Below, one piece after another: positions 34,643 through 45,640 of a DNA stretch of 64,000 bases. The position numbers were made by a program, and so were the translations under genes. Source of the stretch: Taxillus chinensis (taxonomy: Eukaryota; Streptophyta; Magnoliopsida; Santalales; Loranthaceae); assembly GCA_023512835.1 (NCBI GenBank), contig CM042089.1, positions 26,850,440-26,914,439 of the forward strand, read 5' to 3'. The notes beneath the pieces were generated by a model that was given only the letters and a program-made list of their open reading frames with translations, did no database searches and was not told where the DNA came from. Position 1 is the first letter of the stretch. The number at the start of each line of letters is the position of its first letter.

Positions 34643-35253
34643 AAGCAGGGCCGGCCCTGGAGTTTGGGGGGCCTCAAGCGAAATTTTAAAATGAGGCCCC
34701 TCTAAGATAATATATCTATGAAAATAATTATGAAAAAACACAAAAAAAAAACTCAACAATATCTTCTTATAAAACGAATAAACCAGGATTTTATTAGGGG
34801 CCCAAACCTTTTATCACCACAATCAATGATCAAATAGAGTTTTCATTAAATTCACCCCTAAACATCTAAAAAGAAATTTAAAACTTACCTAAGTTAAGAC
34901 TAACAATAAGCTAGCAGATTATGCCAATGTTGTAAATTTCCAGACTTGTAGTGGTGAGGCTGTAAACTACTAAGTCTGCAAGTTGAAACAAAACAAAGTG
35001 ATTTTAGAAATTTAGGGAATGAAAAACGAAATATAAAACTAAATTTATAAATCTTAAGAAATGTTAAATCAAAAAAATACCTATGTAACAAGCAAACATA
35101 ATTTTCTCTATCAATTTCTCATATCTGCATTATGGTCATCTTCTTCTGCATTGAAAAAGAAAAATATTATATCATGAAAATCGTAAAAAAAAAATATTTA
35201 CAAACAAACAAATATTCTCATTTTTATTTTATATTATTACCTGACAAAAAATA

Positions 35254-37786
35254 TCATAAAAATCTTGCTCCTCTTGCATTCGCATTTGCATTTGTAAAAT
35301 TATCAATTAATGTTTCATAGTCAATCTTTTTTGCCAAATCATTTTCAATGGATAACATAGCTAATCCATTCAACCGTTCTTGAGACATAGTTGACCGAAG
35401 ATAATTTTTAATCAATTTCAACTTTGAAAAGCTTCTTTCTCCATATGCAACTGTAACTGGAATGGTCAATAATACCCGATATGCAATCCAAGCATTTGGG
35501 TAACAACAATCTAATTCCATCAAGTGATTCAACACATCAATTGGTCTTGTTACTTCTTGTGGGAGACCATCTATCAAGAGTTTCAATTCTGTATATAAAT
35601 CTCTCCCATCAATATCTTTATGCTGTCCATCGGTCAAAAAGCTTTCAAGTTTGTTACATGAAGTAAGCAAACATTTATTTTCCAGCAACTTCAACTTCTT
35701 CAAATCAAACAAAAACCCAAACACTTCCTCATATATTTGAAATTGTGCAAACCTTTCCTTAACTGAATTAATGCCTTGATCAACAATATAGAGGAAGTAA
35801 TTAATTCTAAAGGATTCCTCTGCTGAATGTGTCACTTCTACATGTGCATTCTCATCAAACTGTTTCTTTCTACGCATGGTACGCCTTTCATGAAAAACTG
35901 GCTCGATCTCCAATGTATCTGCAACTTCTTTAGCTTCAATTAAGGCTTCCACAAACCCCTCTTCTCTGTACTTTTCAAGATAAGAAAGCAACTCTCTTTG
36001 TTTCTGAATAGCAACATCAATATTCATGTCCTCAGCTTGAAGGGCTTTGCTAACATTGTTAACAACAAATAATACATTATGCCATATAATCATTGCAACT
36101 AAGAACTCAAAATTCTCAATTTCATTTGCCAAAGACTCAGCCTCATGCTTTGATTTGGGATCTGTTTCCATATTTGCCAACTCAACTAAAGCATCTCGTA
36201 TTTGTGGTGCATAATATCTTATTGGTTTAACACTCTCAACATGACTTTCCCATCGTGTTTGTGAAAGTGGTTTCACGTAAGATTTTGCACATGAGATTTA
36301 AACACTTTTCATCGCTTTGTAGATGACGAGAATAAAACATATATACATTGAACAACTCCAAAAAATGATATAGCTTTAGCACAGGATTTGGCCATGTCAC
36401 AAAGAGCAAGATTAAGACTATGACAACCACACGGTGTATAAAAGGCTCTGGAATTTAATTCTTTCACCTTTTTCTCATTACACCTTTGTTTTTTCCCTTC
36501 ATATTAGAACCATTGTCATATCCTTGCCCTCTAATATCACCAACATTAAGTTTGAGATCCTCCAAAACTTCAACAAGCACATTAAAAAGTCCATGCCTAG
36601 TAGTGTCATCAACAACCAAAAATTCTATGAAAAACTCTTTGACTTGTATGGGATTTGTTGACAAATCCAAGCATCGTATCACAAGTGACATTTGTTCTTC
36701 ATGACTGATATCTGGAGTACAATCAAGTATCACTGAAAAGTATTTAGCAGTCATGATTGTTTCAAGAATTTTATTTCTTACCTCTTCAGCCATCAACTTG
36801 ATCAATTCATTCTGAATCTTATGGCTAAGGTAGTGATAATGTATTTCCTTACTTTGGATACGCCGAATGTGCTCCCCCATTACAAGATCCCATTCACCAA
36901 GCTCTTCAATTATTTCCAAAAATGTTCCATTCCTCACGTCACCAATCTTTTCATTGTCTCCCCGAAATGCTAAATTTTGAGAAGCAAGAACCCTTACAAT
37001 GCCAAGAATCCTCCGCAAAACATTCCTCCAGTGTTGTTTCTCCTTTTGTATAGCCTCTTGCGCAGATTGATCTATTGTTTCACTTCTTGCCAATCTTTTG
37101 CTTAATTCAATCCATTTCCTCATGTTTACAAGGTGTTCATTACTACCTTCATGCATTCTAAGTCTCCCACTAATATTATTCCAATCTTGCAATCCCTCAT
37201 TAGCCAATAGAGTTGTATTTTGTATCTTAAACAACTTACAACAAAAACAATAAACTCTATTGGTAATGGAAGAATACAACAACCAAGACCTTTCTCGCTT
37301 GTCTCCATTTGGCAATATTTGGAAATAATGATGCGTGGAGAAATGCCTATTTCTTTCATCTTTCGGATAATCCATATTGCATTCTCTCATAGGGCCTTTT
37401 ATAACTAAGAAATCTCTTAGTTTTATATCAATTGCACTCCAATTACTTGGATCAAATATGTTAAAAGGCCCATATGATATATTATCCTCTTCATTAACTT
37501 CATTCTGATCATTTATTGCAATATCAACTGAGTCACCCATATCTTGATTTTCATCCACATTTGCATCATTACCCTCATCTGCATTTTCATTCAAATTTTC
37601 TTCAACATTGTTTTCCACATTTTCTTCCATATTGTCCTCCACATTTTCTTCTTCACTTGTTTCTCTTTGTGACTTAATCAAAAATTTCTCAAAAGCACCT
37701 TCTTGCGATATCAGGAAGATTTCTTTTTTTTTTTGCTTTTCTATCCTCTTTTGATATCCTGACTGATATTTTCTTTTAGGAGCCAT
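35254..37786 (-). pseudogene. hAT transposase (TTF zinc finger, DUF4371, hAT dimerisation)
   Basis: The first frame (37786-36464, 440 codons) starts MAPKRKYQSGYQKR. It has an acidic stretch at residues 45-100, a TTF-type zinc finger at about 115-225 (ECNMDYP, YCFCCKLF), and the DDE core with FSVILDCTPDISHEEQ and GQGYDNGSNM (first and second Asp). The frame is lost near 36464, passes through readable but broken sequence (FYTPCGCHSLNL), and resumes at 36276-35254 (340 codons). That part ends in the hAT dimerisation region (YGERSFSKLKLIKNYLRS, LNGLAMLSIE). At least two frameshifts and one stop make it inactive. A full-length ancestor would be about 850 residues. It would bind the TIRs and move the element by cut and paste. 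Confidence 0.9.
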
Positions 37787-37924
37787 GACTCACTTTATCA
37801 ATCCTAAAATAAAAATAAATAAATAATTCAAACTTTAATATTTTTCTATCAAAAATTCAATAAAATCAAACCTATATCAATGAAAAATAATTAAATTCAT
37901 CCACCATCACACAAAAATTATGTA

Positions 37925-38450
37925 AGAGCGTAACATAAGGCAGATACAGGGAGTCAGCAGTCGGCAGATGCCGGTTGCGTACCTTACCAACCACCAACGG
38001 GCAACGGCAGTCGGCAGATCTGGGGCCTGGGGGCAGGGGGCTGAGACGAAATGGCGGATCTGGGGGAGGGCGCTGGCCGGCTGGGGGACTGCGGGCCAGC
38101 CGGGCTTGTTGCGGCGACTGTCAGTGTCGGAGTCGGACTGGGGACGGCGAAGGGCAGATCGCGGACGGCGGAGGCAGACAGGACTGTTGAGGAGCTAAGG
38201 CACCGCCAACGTCCAAGCAACGAGGCAGCAACACTTCGGGCAGGGCCGGGGGAGACCAGCGATGGTGAGGGTGGAGTGGAGACCGCCGGCAACGGAGTCG
38301 GAGATGGTGGAATGGAGTCGGGCAGCCGGCGAATCAGGCAATCAGCGATCTGGCGATCCGGCGATGGCGTGAGGGGCGAGCGCGAGATGTGAGGGGCGAG
38401 CGCGAGAGAGGCGATGTGAGGGGCGAGCGCGACAGCTGACATGTTGCCCT
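37925..38450. other. GC- and CpG-rich block inside the hAT element
   Basis: This 0.5-kb stretch is markedly GC-rich against an AT-rich element. It has many GGCGG/CGGCGA motifs and a near-tandem repeat of GATGTGAGGGGCGAGCGCGA (about 38388-38435). It lies between the transposase start and the right TIR, i.e. in its promoter or 5' UTR position. Long open frames on both strands here are a product of base composition; no domain was recognised. Confidence 0.5.
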
Positions 38451-38615
38451 AATTTTTTTTCTTTTTTGGGGCCCTAGTAAGACAGGGGCCTCAATCCACG
38501 GCCTTGGGCTGCAAAAGCCCAGGGCCGGCCCTGTATGGAAGGTACATAATATGAAAACTGAAAATATAATCAAATATGGTTATTATACATAGTCGTTTTG
38601 AGTTTAGAAATTGAC

Positions 38616-39847
38616 TTGGTCTGGACCTCACAAGGCTCATTCCTCTTGGAAAAGCCAGCATGAGGGAAGTTAAAGATGATTCGATCGAATATAAAGCCTT
38701 TGAACATGGAATTCTTGTTTCCAATCTTAGTGGCATCAACTCCATGAAACACTTCGCTACCCCACATATGTAACTTCTTGATGTTCTTCGAAGCACTCCC
38801 ATAATTTTTGGTTAAAAATTCTGTTTTTGAAAATATATAGTTAGGATAATAATACTTGCAGAGTTGTAATTACAAAATATTTACATAAACAGAAGAAGTT
38901 GATGTGGAGGTTTTACCAATGGAATCTAGTGATGTAGCCACCATGTTGACAGCAGATCTAAAAGCCTTAGCTAAACAAGCAGAGAAAGAGAAATCCCCTT
39001 CACCCACCAATAGTATCTTTTGGTTGCATGTGTAACGCTTTATACGTTTCTCCTTCACCTTCACCACAATGGGCTTGCAAACATGCCTTTCTACTTCCTC
39101 TTGAACTTTTCCTTTCGGACATGCCTTCTTACTCTTTTTGCTTCTTTGATGGCTTTTACTCAATTCTGTTTCTTGGAGGTCACCTCAAGAAACTTGGGAG
39201 TCATCAAGAAGTCCCAAGGGTTTGTTGCTTCTAATATTATTGGACAAGTAACTATATTTCAAGTGCTCCTTTTTCAAAGGAATAACTGAGTTTTAGAGGT
39301 GAATGGTCGTCAGTATTGCCTCATCAAAACAGTCCCATTTTGAGTAGGGATGGGAATTAGGAGTAATTTCCCGTTCGTAGAGGCTGCTGGTATGGCTGCA
39401 GTTAAGGGAAAAATCCTCCTGTAGGATATCCTACAATTTGGAAGCAATGACACCATCCCGGAAGAATGCACCAATCCGGTTGCTTGGCTTACTGGTGTGT
39501 GGGTGAACTTCACCCACCGAGGTAGTATTTGAAGCCCCAATAAAATTGATTATGTTATACTGCTGAAGGGTGACATATTTTGGATTTGGGGAGGTGCAAA
39601 AGTGGGTGGCTTTTGCCGCAATGTATCGTAAGTTGTGACATTGTTGTTTTGGACGAGAGTTGGTGAAGAAGGGGGAAACAACTGTTGAACTAGCTCTTCT
39701 ATCAGCTCCGGCTAATTGAAGCACAGTGTCGGGGATGCTCTTTGAGGTTGATGAAGAAGGGGGTAAAAGCTGATGAACACCCCGTTCTTGAACGTCCAGC
39801 TCATCCCCAGGTATGCATGGTATAATGCGGGAAATTTTTTGACCCAT
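38616..39847 (-). pseudogene. BMT5-like (DUF2431) methyltransferase pseudogene, copy C
   Basis: Exon 2 (38616-38820, 205 bp) is intact in frame: [47 protein letters not shown]. Exon 1 ends at 38917 with [20 protein letters not shown] (SAM-binding motif I) and VNMVATSLDSIG. Upstream, a start at 39847 (MGQKISRIIPC) and one VHQLLPPSSSTSKS-type unit match the extension of copy B. In between (about 39165-39700), a frameshift, stops and an unrelated stretch break the exon. No exon 3 is found: below exon 2 the hAT element begins, and the other side has no match. I infer a dead, truncated member of the array. Confidence 0.75.
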
Positions 39848-41060
39848 GGTCCTCTCCCCTCTTCAACTAAATATATCGTTAAAACAGAGCTATTATGCAC
39901 CTGCCTCATCATCAAATGATTAATGAAAACTATATTGTGATACAGCTCTATTTTAATACCATCGCATTGCTGAATATAGTTATATCGAGTAATTTGATCA
40001 TATGTTTGAAGATCAAAGGGCATGCATGTTATATGTATATGTATATGTATATATAAACGGGATATAAGGAATCTATTGCTCAAAATAATATTTTGAACGG
40101 TAAATGGAACAACGCAGTTTCGAAGTTGAATTAGCATAGTTTTTCAAAATTTTCCTTCCATAAGATGACATTTTGAGTGCAAAAATATCAAGCACAATTG
40201 AACTACTCCTCATGTCCCCTATAATACATCCGAAAATGAGAAATCATGTGTATATATATATGGTATTATATACACACACACATTTATGCAGTGTTCATGA
40301 ATCATATATACATGGATATATGTTTAAGCTTCAGTTGGGCTTGATTTACACCATCAAATAATTGAAATTAATGGGTATGATTCCAATTTCCAAGTTATAT
40401 TTATATATGGTTGGAACAAAGAAAATTAATGCATGAATGATAATGTGTGTGAGAGAAAAAATGATGTTGATGGCCAGAATAAGAAAGTAAGCATAAAATT
40501 TTTTGTGGAAGACCAGAGAGGCATGAAGTTCAAGCGAATTCACCTTTGGATTTAGCAAATTAACTTGGTTTGCAGGTGGGTGCTTGCTTCAGATGGGGGT
40601 TTACTTGGAAAGCTGCATCATTGTTGGAAATGGGAATGAGGTGTTCAATCGTGACTGACAAGATGAAGTGGTGCATGTAGAAAAAAACATGAGTTAGGGA
40701 GAATAGTTGACCCCTGAGCTGTCCCAACCAACAGTGATGTCCAAGAAAGCTAAGCCAAGCCAAGCCAAGCAATCATCAAAATGAAAAACAACATTGCTCT
40801 GAAAAGTAGAAGGGACCACTCCAATAGTGAAGTGATATTTTAGGAAAAAATAGAAGGGACTAATTACAACTATAGCATATGTAATATTATGGGTGTGCAA
40901 AGTTTGATATTCGAAATTATCAGAGTAAGTAATGAATTGCTTTAAAAGATTGTAATGCACAAGTCTTTATCAACCGTCTCCAAGCAACAAAGAACGAAAA
41001 AGATTCGTTTTGGTTTGAGTATAGGATTTATAATCAAAATAAGGAATTTGGATTCACTAG
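39848..41060. other. Upstream flank of copy C, partly duplicated near 61.6 kb
   Basis: No gene supported. Parts resemble the flank upstream of copy A: near 40380 (ATGATTCCAATTTCCAAGT ... GAAAATTAATGCATGAAT) against near 61590 (ATGATTCCAATTCCCAAGT ... GAAAATTAATGCATGAAC). The part near 40550-40680 (..TTTAGCAAATT.., GACAAGATGAAGTGGTGCAT) resembles 61830-61960 (..TTCAGCAAATT.., GGCAAGATGAAGTGATGGGT). The spacing and order are the same, so it was duplicated together with the gene. TA/CA microsatellites occur at about 40245-40280. Confidence 0.5.
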
Positions 41061-41390
41061 TTGGCAAGAGCATTTACATTGGATTAGTTATTGTTTAGTC
41101 AAAATATAGCAAAAAAAATTTTATATTGGTATCAGTGTCTCTTATTATTTTTTATAAATCGTTCCAATGTACTCTTTTTATGTTAGTTTTTTATAAATCG
41201 TTCCAATATATCTGGGTATGTAGTATTCTTATTATTTCTTTATAATTGTCCAAAAATAGTAACTATATAGTATAACATTTTATTGGCAATGTGTTAATTG
41301 TACGGTTTGATGGAATTATAGGGCTGAAGTGGTGGTGGAATAATATTTCTTCTCATTCACTCCTAATGGATCGATCACTTTTTTTATAAA

Positions 41391-42430
41391 ATGGAACTTA
41401 TTGATTCAGATTCTGACGAATATTTTGAGACAGCAAGACAACTTGCATTGGAAGAAAAAGGATCAAGCTCACGTTATGCTTCTAAAAATTCACGCAGATT
41501 CCTAAGGCGTGATCGATTGCAAGACCACCAAAACTTATTTTGTGATTATTTTGTTGATCCTCCAATATATCCTCACAAATATTTTCGAAGAAGGTTTCGG
41601 ATGAGTCGTCCTCTATTTCTTCATATCTAGGTTGCAGTAGAAGCTCATGAACCTTATTTTGTCCAAAGACGAGATAATTCAGAAAGGCTTGGTTTCTCTT
41701 CCCTTCAAAAAGTAACAGCTGCTCTAAGGATGTTTGCATATGGTGTCACAGGTGATTTTATGGATGAATATTTGAAGATTAGGGAGACTACTATATTAAA
41801 AAGTGTAACAATATTTGTCAAAGCTATTGTTTCAATTTTTTTTAGACAGGTACTTAAGAAAACCTAATAACGACGACATAGTTAGATTACTCGCAGTTGG
41901 TGAGAAACGTGGCTTTCCAGGTATGTTAGGAAGCATTGACTATATGCATTGGAAGTGGAAGAACTGTCCAACTACTTGGTATTGTATATATTCTGGTCAT
42001 ATCTTTCAACCAACAATTATGTTAGAGGCAGTGGCTTCTTACGACTTGTGGATTTGACATGCTTTTTTTGGGTTGCTAGGGTCTCATAATGATATAAATG
42101 TGCTTGATAGATCATTTATATTTTCTAACTTTGCTCAAGGGCATGCTCTATCTGTTAATTATACTATTAATGGTCATAATTATACAATGAGGTATTATCT
42201 TGCCGATGACATCTATCCACAATGGGCAACATTTGTTAAAATTATCTCTTCTCCACACCGAAATAAGGAAAAATATTTTGCTGCAGCTCAAGAGTCTGCA
42301 TGGAAGGATGTAGAGCGTGCTTTTGGTGTCCTTCAAGCACGATTTGCTATAATTCGTGGACTTGCAAGTTTTTCCACACTGAAACATTAAATGAAATAAT
42401 GATGGCATGCATAATTTTACATAATATGAT
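41391..42430 (+). pseudogene. PIF/Harbinger transposase (HARBI1-like nuclease)
   Basis: The N-terminal part (41391-41630) reads KYFRRRFRMSRPLFLHI, then a stop. The same frame continues (VTAALRMFAYGVTGDFMDEYL) to about 41820. After a frameshift come PGMLGSIDYMHWKW (first catalytic Asp, about 41940), a stop in FGLLGSHNDINVLDRS context, YYLADDIYPQW (second Asp region, about 42195; family usually LADGIYP) and AWKDVERAFGVLQARFAII (Glu, about 42310). The normal length is about 400 residues. Frameshift and stops mean no active enzyme. Confidence 0.85.
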
Positions 42431-42634
42431 TATTGAAGATGAATGAGATGGTACTGGAGAAGAAGAGTTTGATTGTGAACAGTTAGCAAAAAGTACACAT
42501 GATTCAGTGTCAATTGGCCCTACACATGAACTTAGCGAGTTTATTCAATGTCATCATGCTATTAGGAAAAGAAAAATCCATTCTCAACTCAGCTCCAACC
42601 AGATCTTATCGAACATCTATGGAAAAAATATAGT

Positions 42635-42760
42635 ACAACATAATATATGGTTCTATTAAATATATGGTTGTATTAAGTTTAAGTTTCTCATTGTAATAAA
42701 TTTATGATTGTATTAAGTTTAAGTTTCTCATTGTAATAAATTTATAATTGTATTAAATTT
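42635..42760. repeat. Short tandem repeat, about 50 bp unit
   Basis: The unit GTATTAAGTTTAAGTTTCTC followed by ATTGTAATAAATTTATgATT occurs twice in full and partly on each side, just after the transposase. It is AT-rich and non-coding. Confidence 0.7.
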
Positions 42761-43029
42761 GTTATTACATTAAAAGGGTTTCCCAAGGCAATAAAATTTC
42801 AATTCTTTCATTTTTATGTTTCAAAAATTTTGAGTTTTGGGTTCTTGGTTTTATGATTTTGAGAGATTAGAGAGCATGGTTTTGTATTTAAATTTGGGTT
42901 TATTGGGTGAGCTCAAATTCTGTAAAGCAACATCCATTCTGGGTGAGTAGGGTTTTGTATTTAAATTTGGATTTTGTTGGTAATTTTTTTTATTTGCAAA
43001 GCGACATCAATGCGGCATTGAATCTGTAA

Positions 43030-44480
43030 GTAATTTGTCTTATAAAAGGTATCCTGCATAAAATAGACTACACAATTGTAGAAAGTAGAAGCAGATACAC
43101 TACAAAAAATACAAGCAAAGACACTACCTTTGCTACCCCTAGGACGCCTGCAAGCTAAGTTGAACTTGTTGAGAGAGGAGAACAAATCCAAATAAACAAC
43201 CTGCAACGTTGGCTGCCTGCATACTGCCACAACAACTTAACGAATTTGATTAAACCAATACAGGACAGTCACAGAACACATGCTTGTGTTCTCTCGCATA
43301 CAGAATTTGATCAAGCCCAATGTAGGACAGTCATAGAAGAGACATAATTTGATTAAGCCAATGTGGGACAATCACGCACATACAAGATTTGATTAAGCCA
43401 GTGCAGGGGACACACATTTCTCTTCCTTCTCTAAAACAAGTGCAAAATGTACATTTGGACAAAACAAAAAATTTCATTTGTTTCAAGCGGTTGGAGCTAG
43501 ACATTGCAGAAAGCCTAGTGACTTGCTTCGAAAGTATATCATCAAAAGAGAACAAAATGACAGATTTCACAACACAATTTGAAGGAGACAAGATTAGTAA
43601 ACCCATTATAGTTGATCCATGTATTTGTATTATTTTTCAACGGTCACCTGCTTCCCCTTTTATACATTTGTTGATGAGCCATGATAAAAGAATGAGATTG
43701 AGCCAGTTTGCCAACAGAAAAAGAAAAAGAAAACAAAAATGAAAATGGAATAAGTAGATTGAATATTCAATTTTTCTCTTGATTTTTAGAATCCTTAATT
43801 ATAAAAGTTTATTGAAGGAGTGTGTCCCCAACGTATTTGAATACAAAATGGGACTCAAATCTGTTGGTTTTTAATCCATTTGGGTAAAAGCTTATCTCCA
43901 CCCATTCAATCAATCACACGTGGCTTTCCGATGGAGTGAAAATGCTAGTTGTTGGATTTTGTCAAAGTTCATAATTTGTTTGCTAAAAATTGTATCGATC
44001 CTAAACCATGGAAAAGGTTTTATGAAAGGTCAAATACCCAATCTATTCCAGTGTGATTTAAATAAATAAATAAAAATCAAGAGAGTTATAAATGAGTCTA
44101 TTTTATAGATCAGTTATTTAAATGAATCAAATGTCAAACTTGAGCAGAGCTTAATTTGGTTTGAAACTCACTGGCCTATCTAACTCATTACAAAATTGGC
44201 TGCCTGCACACTGCAATTGCTGAATAAACATATATGGAAATATTTTTCAGCTCCAAATCTTAAGTTCAACAGTCACAATTCAAAAATTAATGAGCAGGTC
44301 CAGAGAAATAGCTTGCAACGTTGGCTGCCTGCACACTGCCACAACAACTTTCTCCACGTACAAGCAATAAATACATTGTGGAAAATAGAAGTACATACAC
44401 TGCAAATGTCAGAAAATACAAGCAGATACATTGCAAAAAATACAACCAAATACACTGCCTTTGCTACCCCCCAGGACGAG
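43030..44480. repeat. Internal duplications between the two PIF ORFs
   Basis: A block near 43075-43220 (GAAGCAGATACACTACAAAA .. TTTGCTACCCC.AGGACG .. CTGCAACGTTGGCTGCCTGC) recurs near 44310-44475 in a different order. Between 43240 and 43410 there are also about four copies of an ATTTGATTAAGCCAATG.GGGACAGTCAC-type unit at 50-75 bp spacing. No host gene is recognised. The open frame at 43389-43742 begins inside these repeats and has no known domain. Confidence 0.5.
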
Positions 44481-44675
44481 GCACATAAATCCAACATAAC
44501 AATTCACAAATTTTAACCATCTTAAGAATTTATCAACCCAATACAATAACATAATTCATTTAAAAAACCAATAAACAATATTCCAAAAAAGAATAAGTTT
44601 AAAAAGGGAAGAGTTAAGTATTGGTTTACAAGAGCGAAATTGTACAACAAAATAATCATGAGAACATAGTTAATT

Positions 44676-45632
44676 ATTCTCGATACAAGTACTAATTATT
44701 TCCATTTGTCGTTGAAGATAAAATTGTTTTAGCATTGGAGGCATCACACTTACATTTAATGTCATAATTCTTTCATCTTCCTTCTTTTCTTCAAGCCTTG
44801 CTTTCACTTGTTGAAGTAACACCTTCTTTTTTTGAACATGCACTTCTTCTTGCCTAAGACAACAATTTATTGTCATGCTCATGTGCTTCTTGATCTCTTG
44901 ATAAGAAGAAGTTTACTCTTTCTAATTTCTATCATCTTTTTTAGTGCCACAAGAGAGTTGGAGTTTGTCATTTCTTTTCTCTTTTGTTTCTCTTTTTCTG
45001 CTTTACGACTTATTGGTCAATCTAAATTTGAAGATGCAACATGATAATCCTCATCTTTGCCTAGATTTATTGTATTTGGTGTTGAATCATTAGAACTCTG
45101 TTTCCTTTTTGGCTTCACTAGCTCCATATGTTCTACCCACTTTGGATGGAATCTCAACACCCTCCAACAACGATCAAAGTTAAAAGACATTTTCTCGAAC
45201 TCTAAAAACATAATCTTTGCCTCGCCAATCTACATACATAAAGCACCATACTTTTAAATTTATAAGATATTAAAGAGAAGACATGTTAAAAATTAAAATT
45301 AAAAGGTGCAAAACATTTCTTGACTTGCTTGTTAAAAGACTCAAATTTATTATTTTCCTTAAAATACATATGAATTCTTTTCCATAACATTGTATGTTTT
45401 TGATCTTTTCCTTTATCGCATCCAAGGAAGTTTCAAGTCATCCCTCCACAAGCATCAAATCTTCATTATTAGTAAAATTATTACCTCGACGTATTTTTTG
45501 TCGACTTCATTCAACTGAAATAACCTCAACTTGGGATGGAGAGATTTCTTGTTCATTTGATGCACTCAACAAAATGTCATTGTTATTTAGAACATTTGAG
45601 AAGCAATTATCATGATGAGTGGATTGATCCAT
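44676..45632 (-). pseudogene. Myb/SANT-like partner ORF of PIF/Harbinger
   Basis: Starts at 45632 (MDQSTHHDNCFSNVL). After a stop, a Myb-like segment reads NNFTNNEDLMLVEG.LETSLD, then HTMLWKRIHMYFKENNKFES (about 45510-45320). Next comes the middle part (FNFDRCWRVLRFHPKWVEHM, about 45150) and the charged end (VKARLEEKKEDERIMTLNVS.., LQRQMEIIS, 44676-44800), like the NAM-associated C-terminal domain of PIF ORF1 proteins. Stops and gaps break it. In active elements this protein binds DNA and helps the nuclease into the nucleus. Confidence 0.75.
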
Positions 45633-45640
45633 TCCTAACA

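Larger units (their letters stand above)
34646..38533 (-). mobile_element. hAT DNA transposon, full length, inactive
   Basis: The terminal inverted repeats are CAGGGCCGGCCCTGG at the left end (34646) and its complement at the right end (38533), 15 bp perfect. They are flanked by the 8-bp target duplication TATGGAAG at 34638-34645 and 38534-38541, diagnostic of hAT elements. The first 14 bp of the TIR are themselves a perfect palindrome. The subterminal 40-50 bp carry a second shared GAGGCCCC motif. The element is 3888 bp and encodes one transposase on the minus strand, now broken. It lies in intron 2 of the BMT5-like pseudogene (38616-39847). Confidence 0.92.
41064..45640. mobile_element. PIF/Harbinger element, decayed
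   Basis: Contains both proteins of the superfamily: a DDE nuclease (plus strand, 41391-42430) and the Myb/SANT-like partner (minus strand, 44676-45632), arranged convergently. A GAGCATTTACATTGGATTAG sequence near 41070 resembles TIRs of this superfamily, but I could not find its inverted partner or a TTA/TAA duplication. The ends are therefore not established. Confidence 0.6.

Noticed and set aside
37968..38442. Long overlapping ORFs on both strands in the GC-rich hAT block
   Set aside because: High GC lowers stop frequency; no domain, and frames on both strands are equally open.
43389..43742. 117-codon plus-strand ORF as a possible host gene
   Set aside because: It starts in local repeats between the two PIF ORFs and has no recognisable domain.
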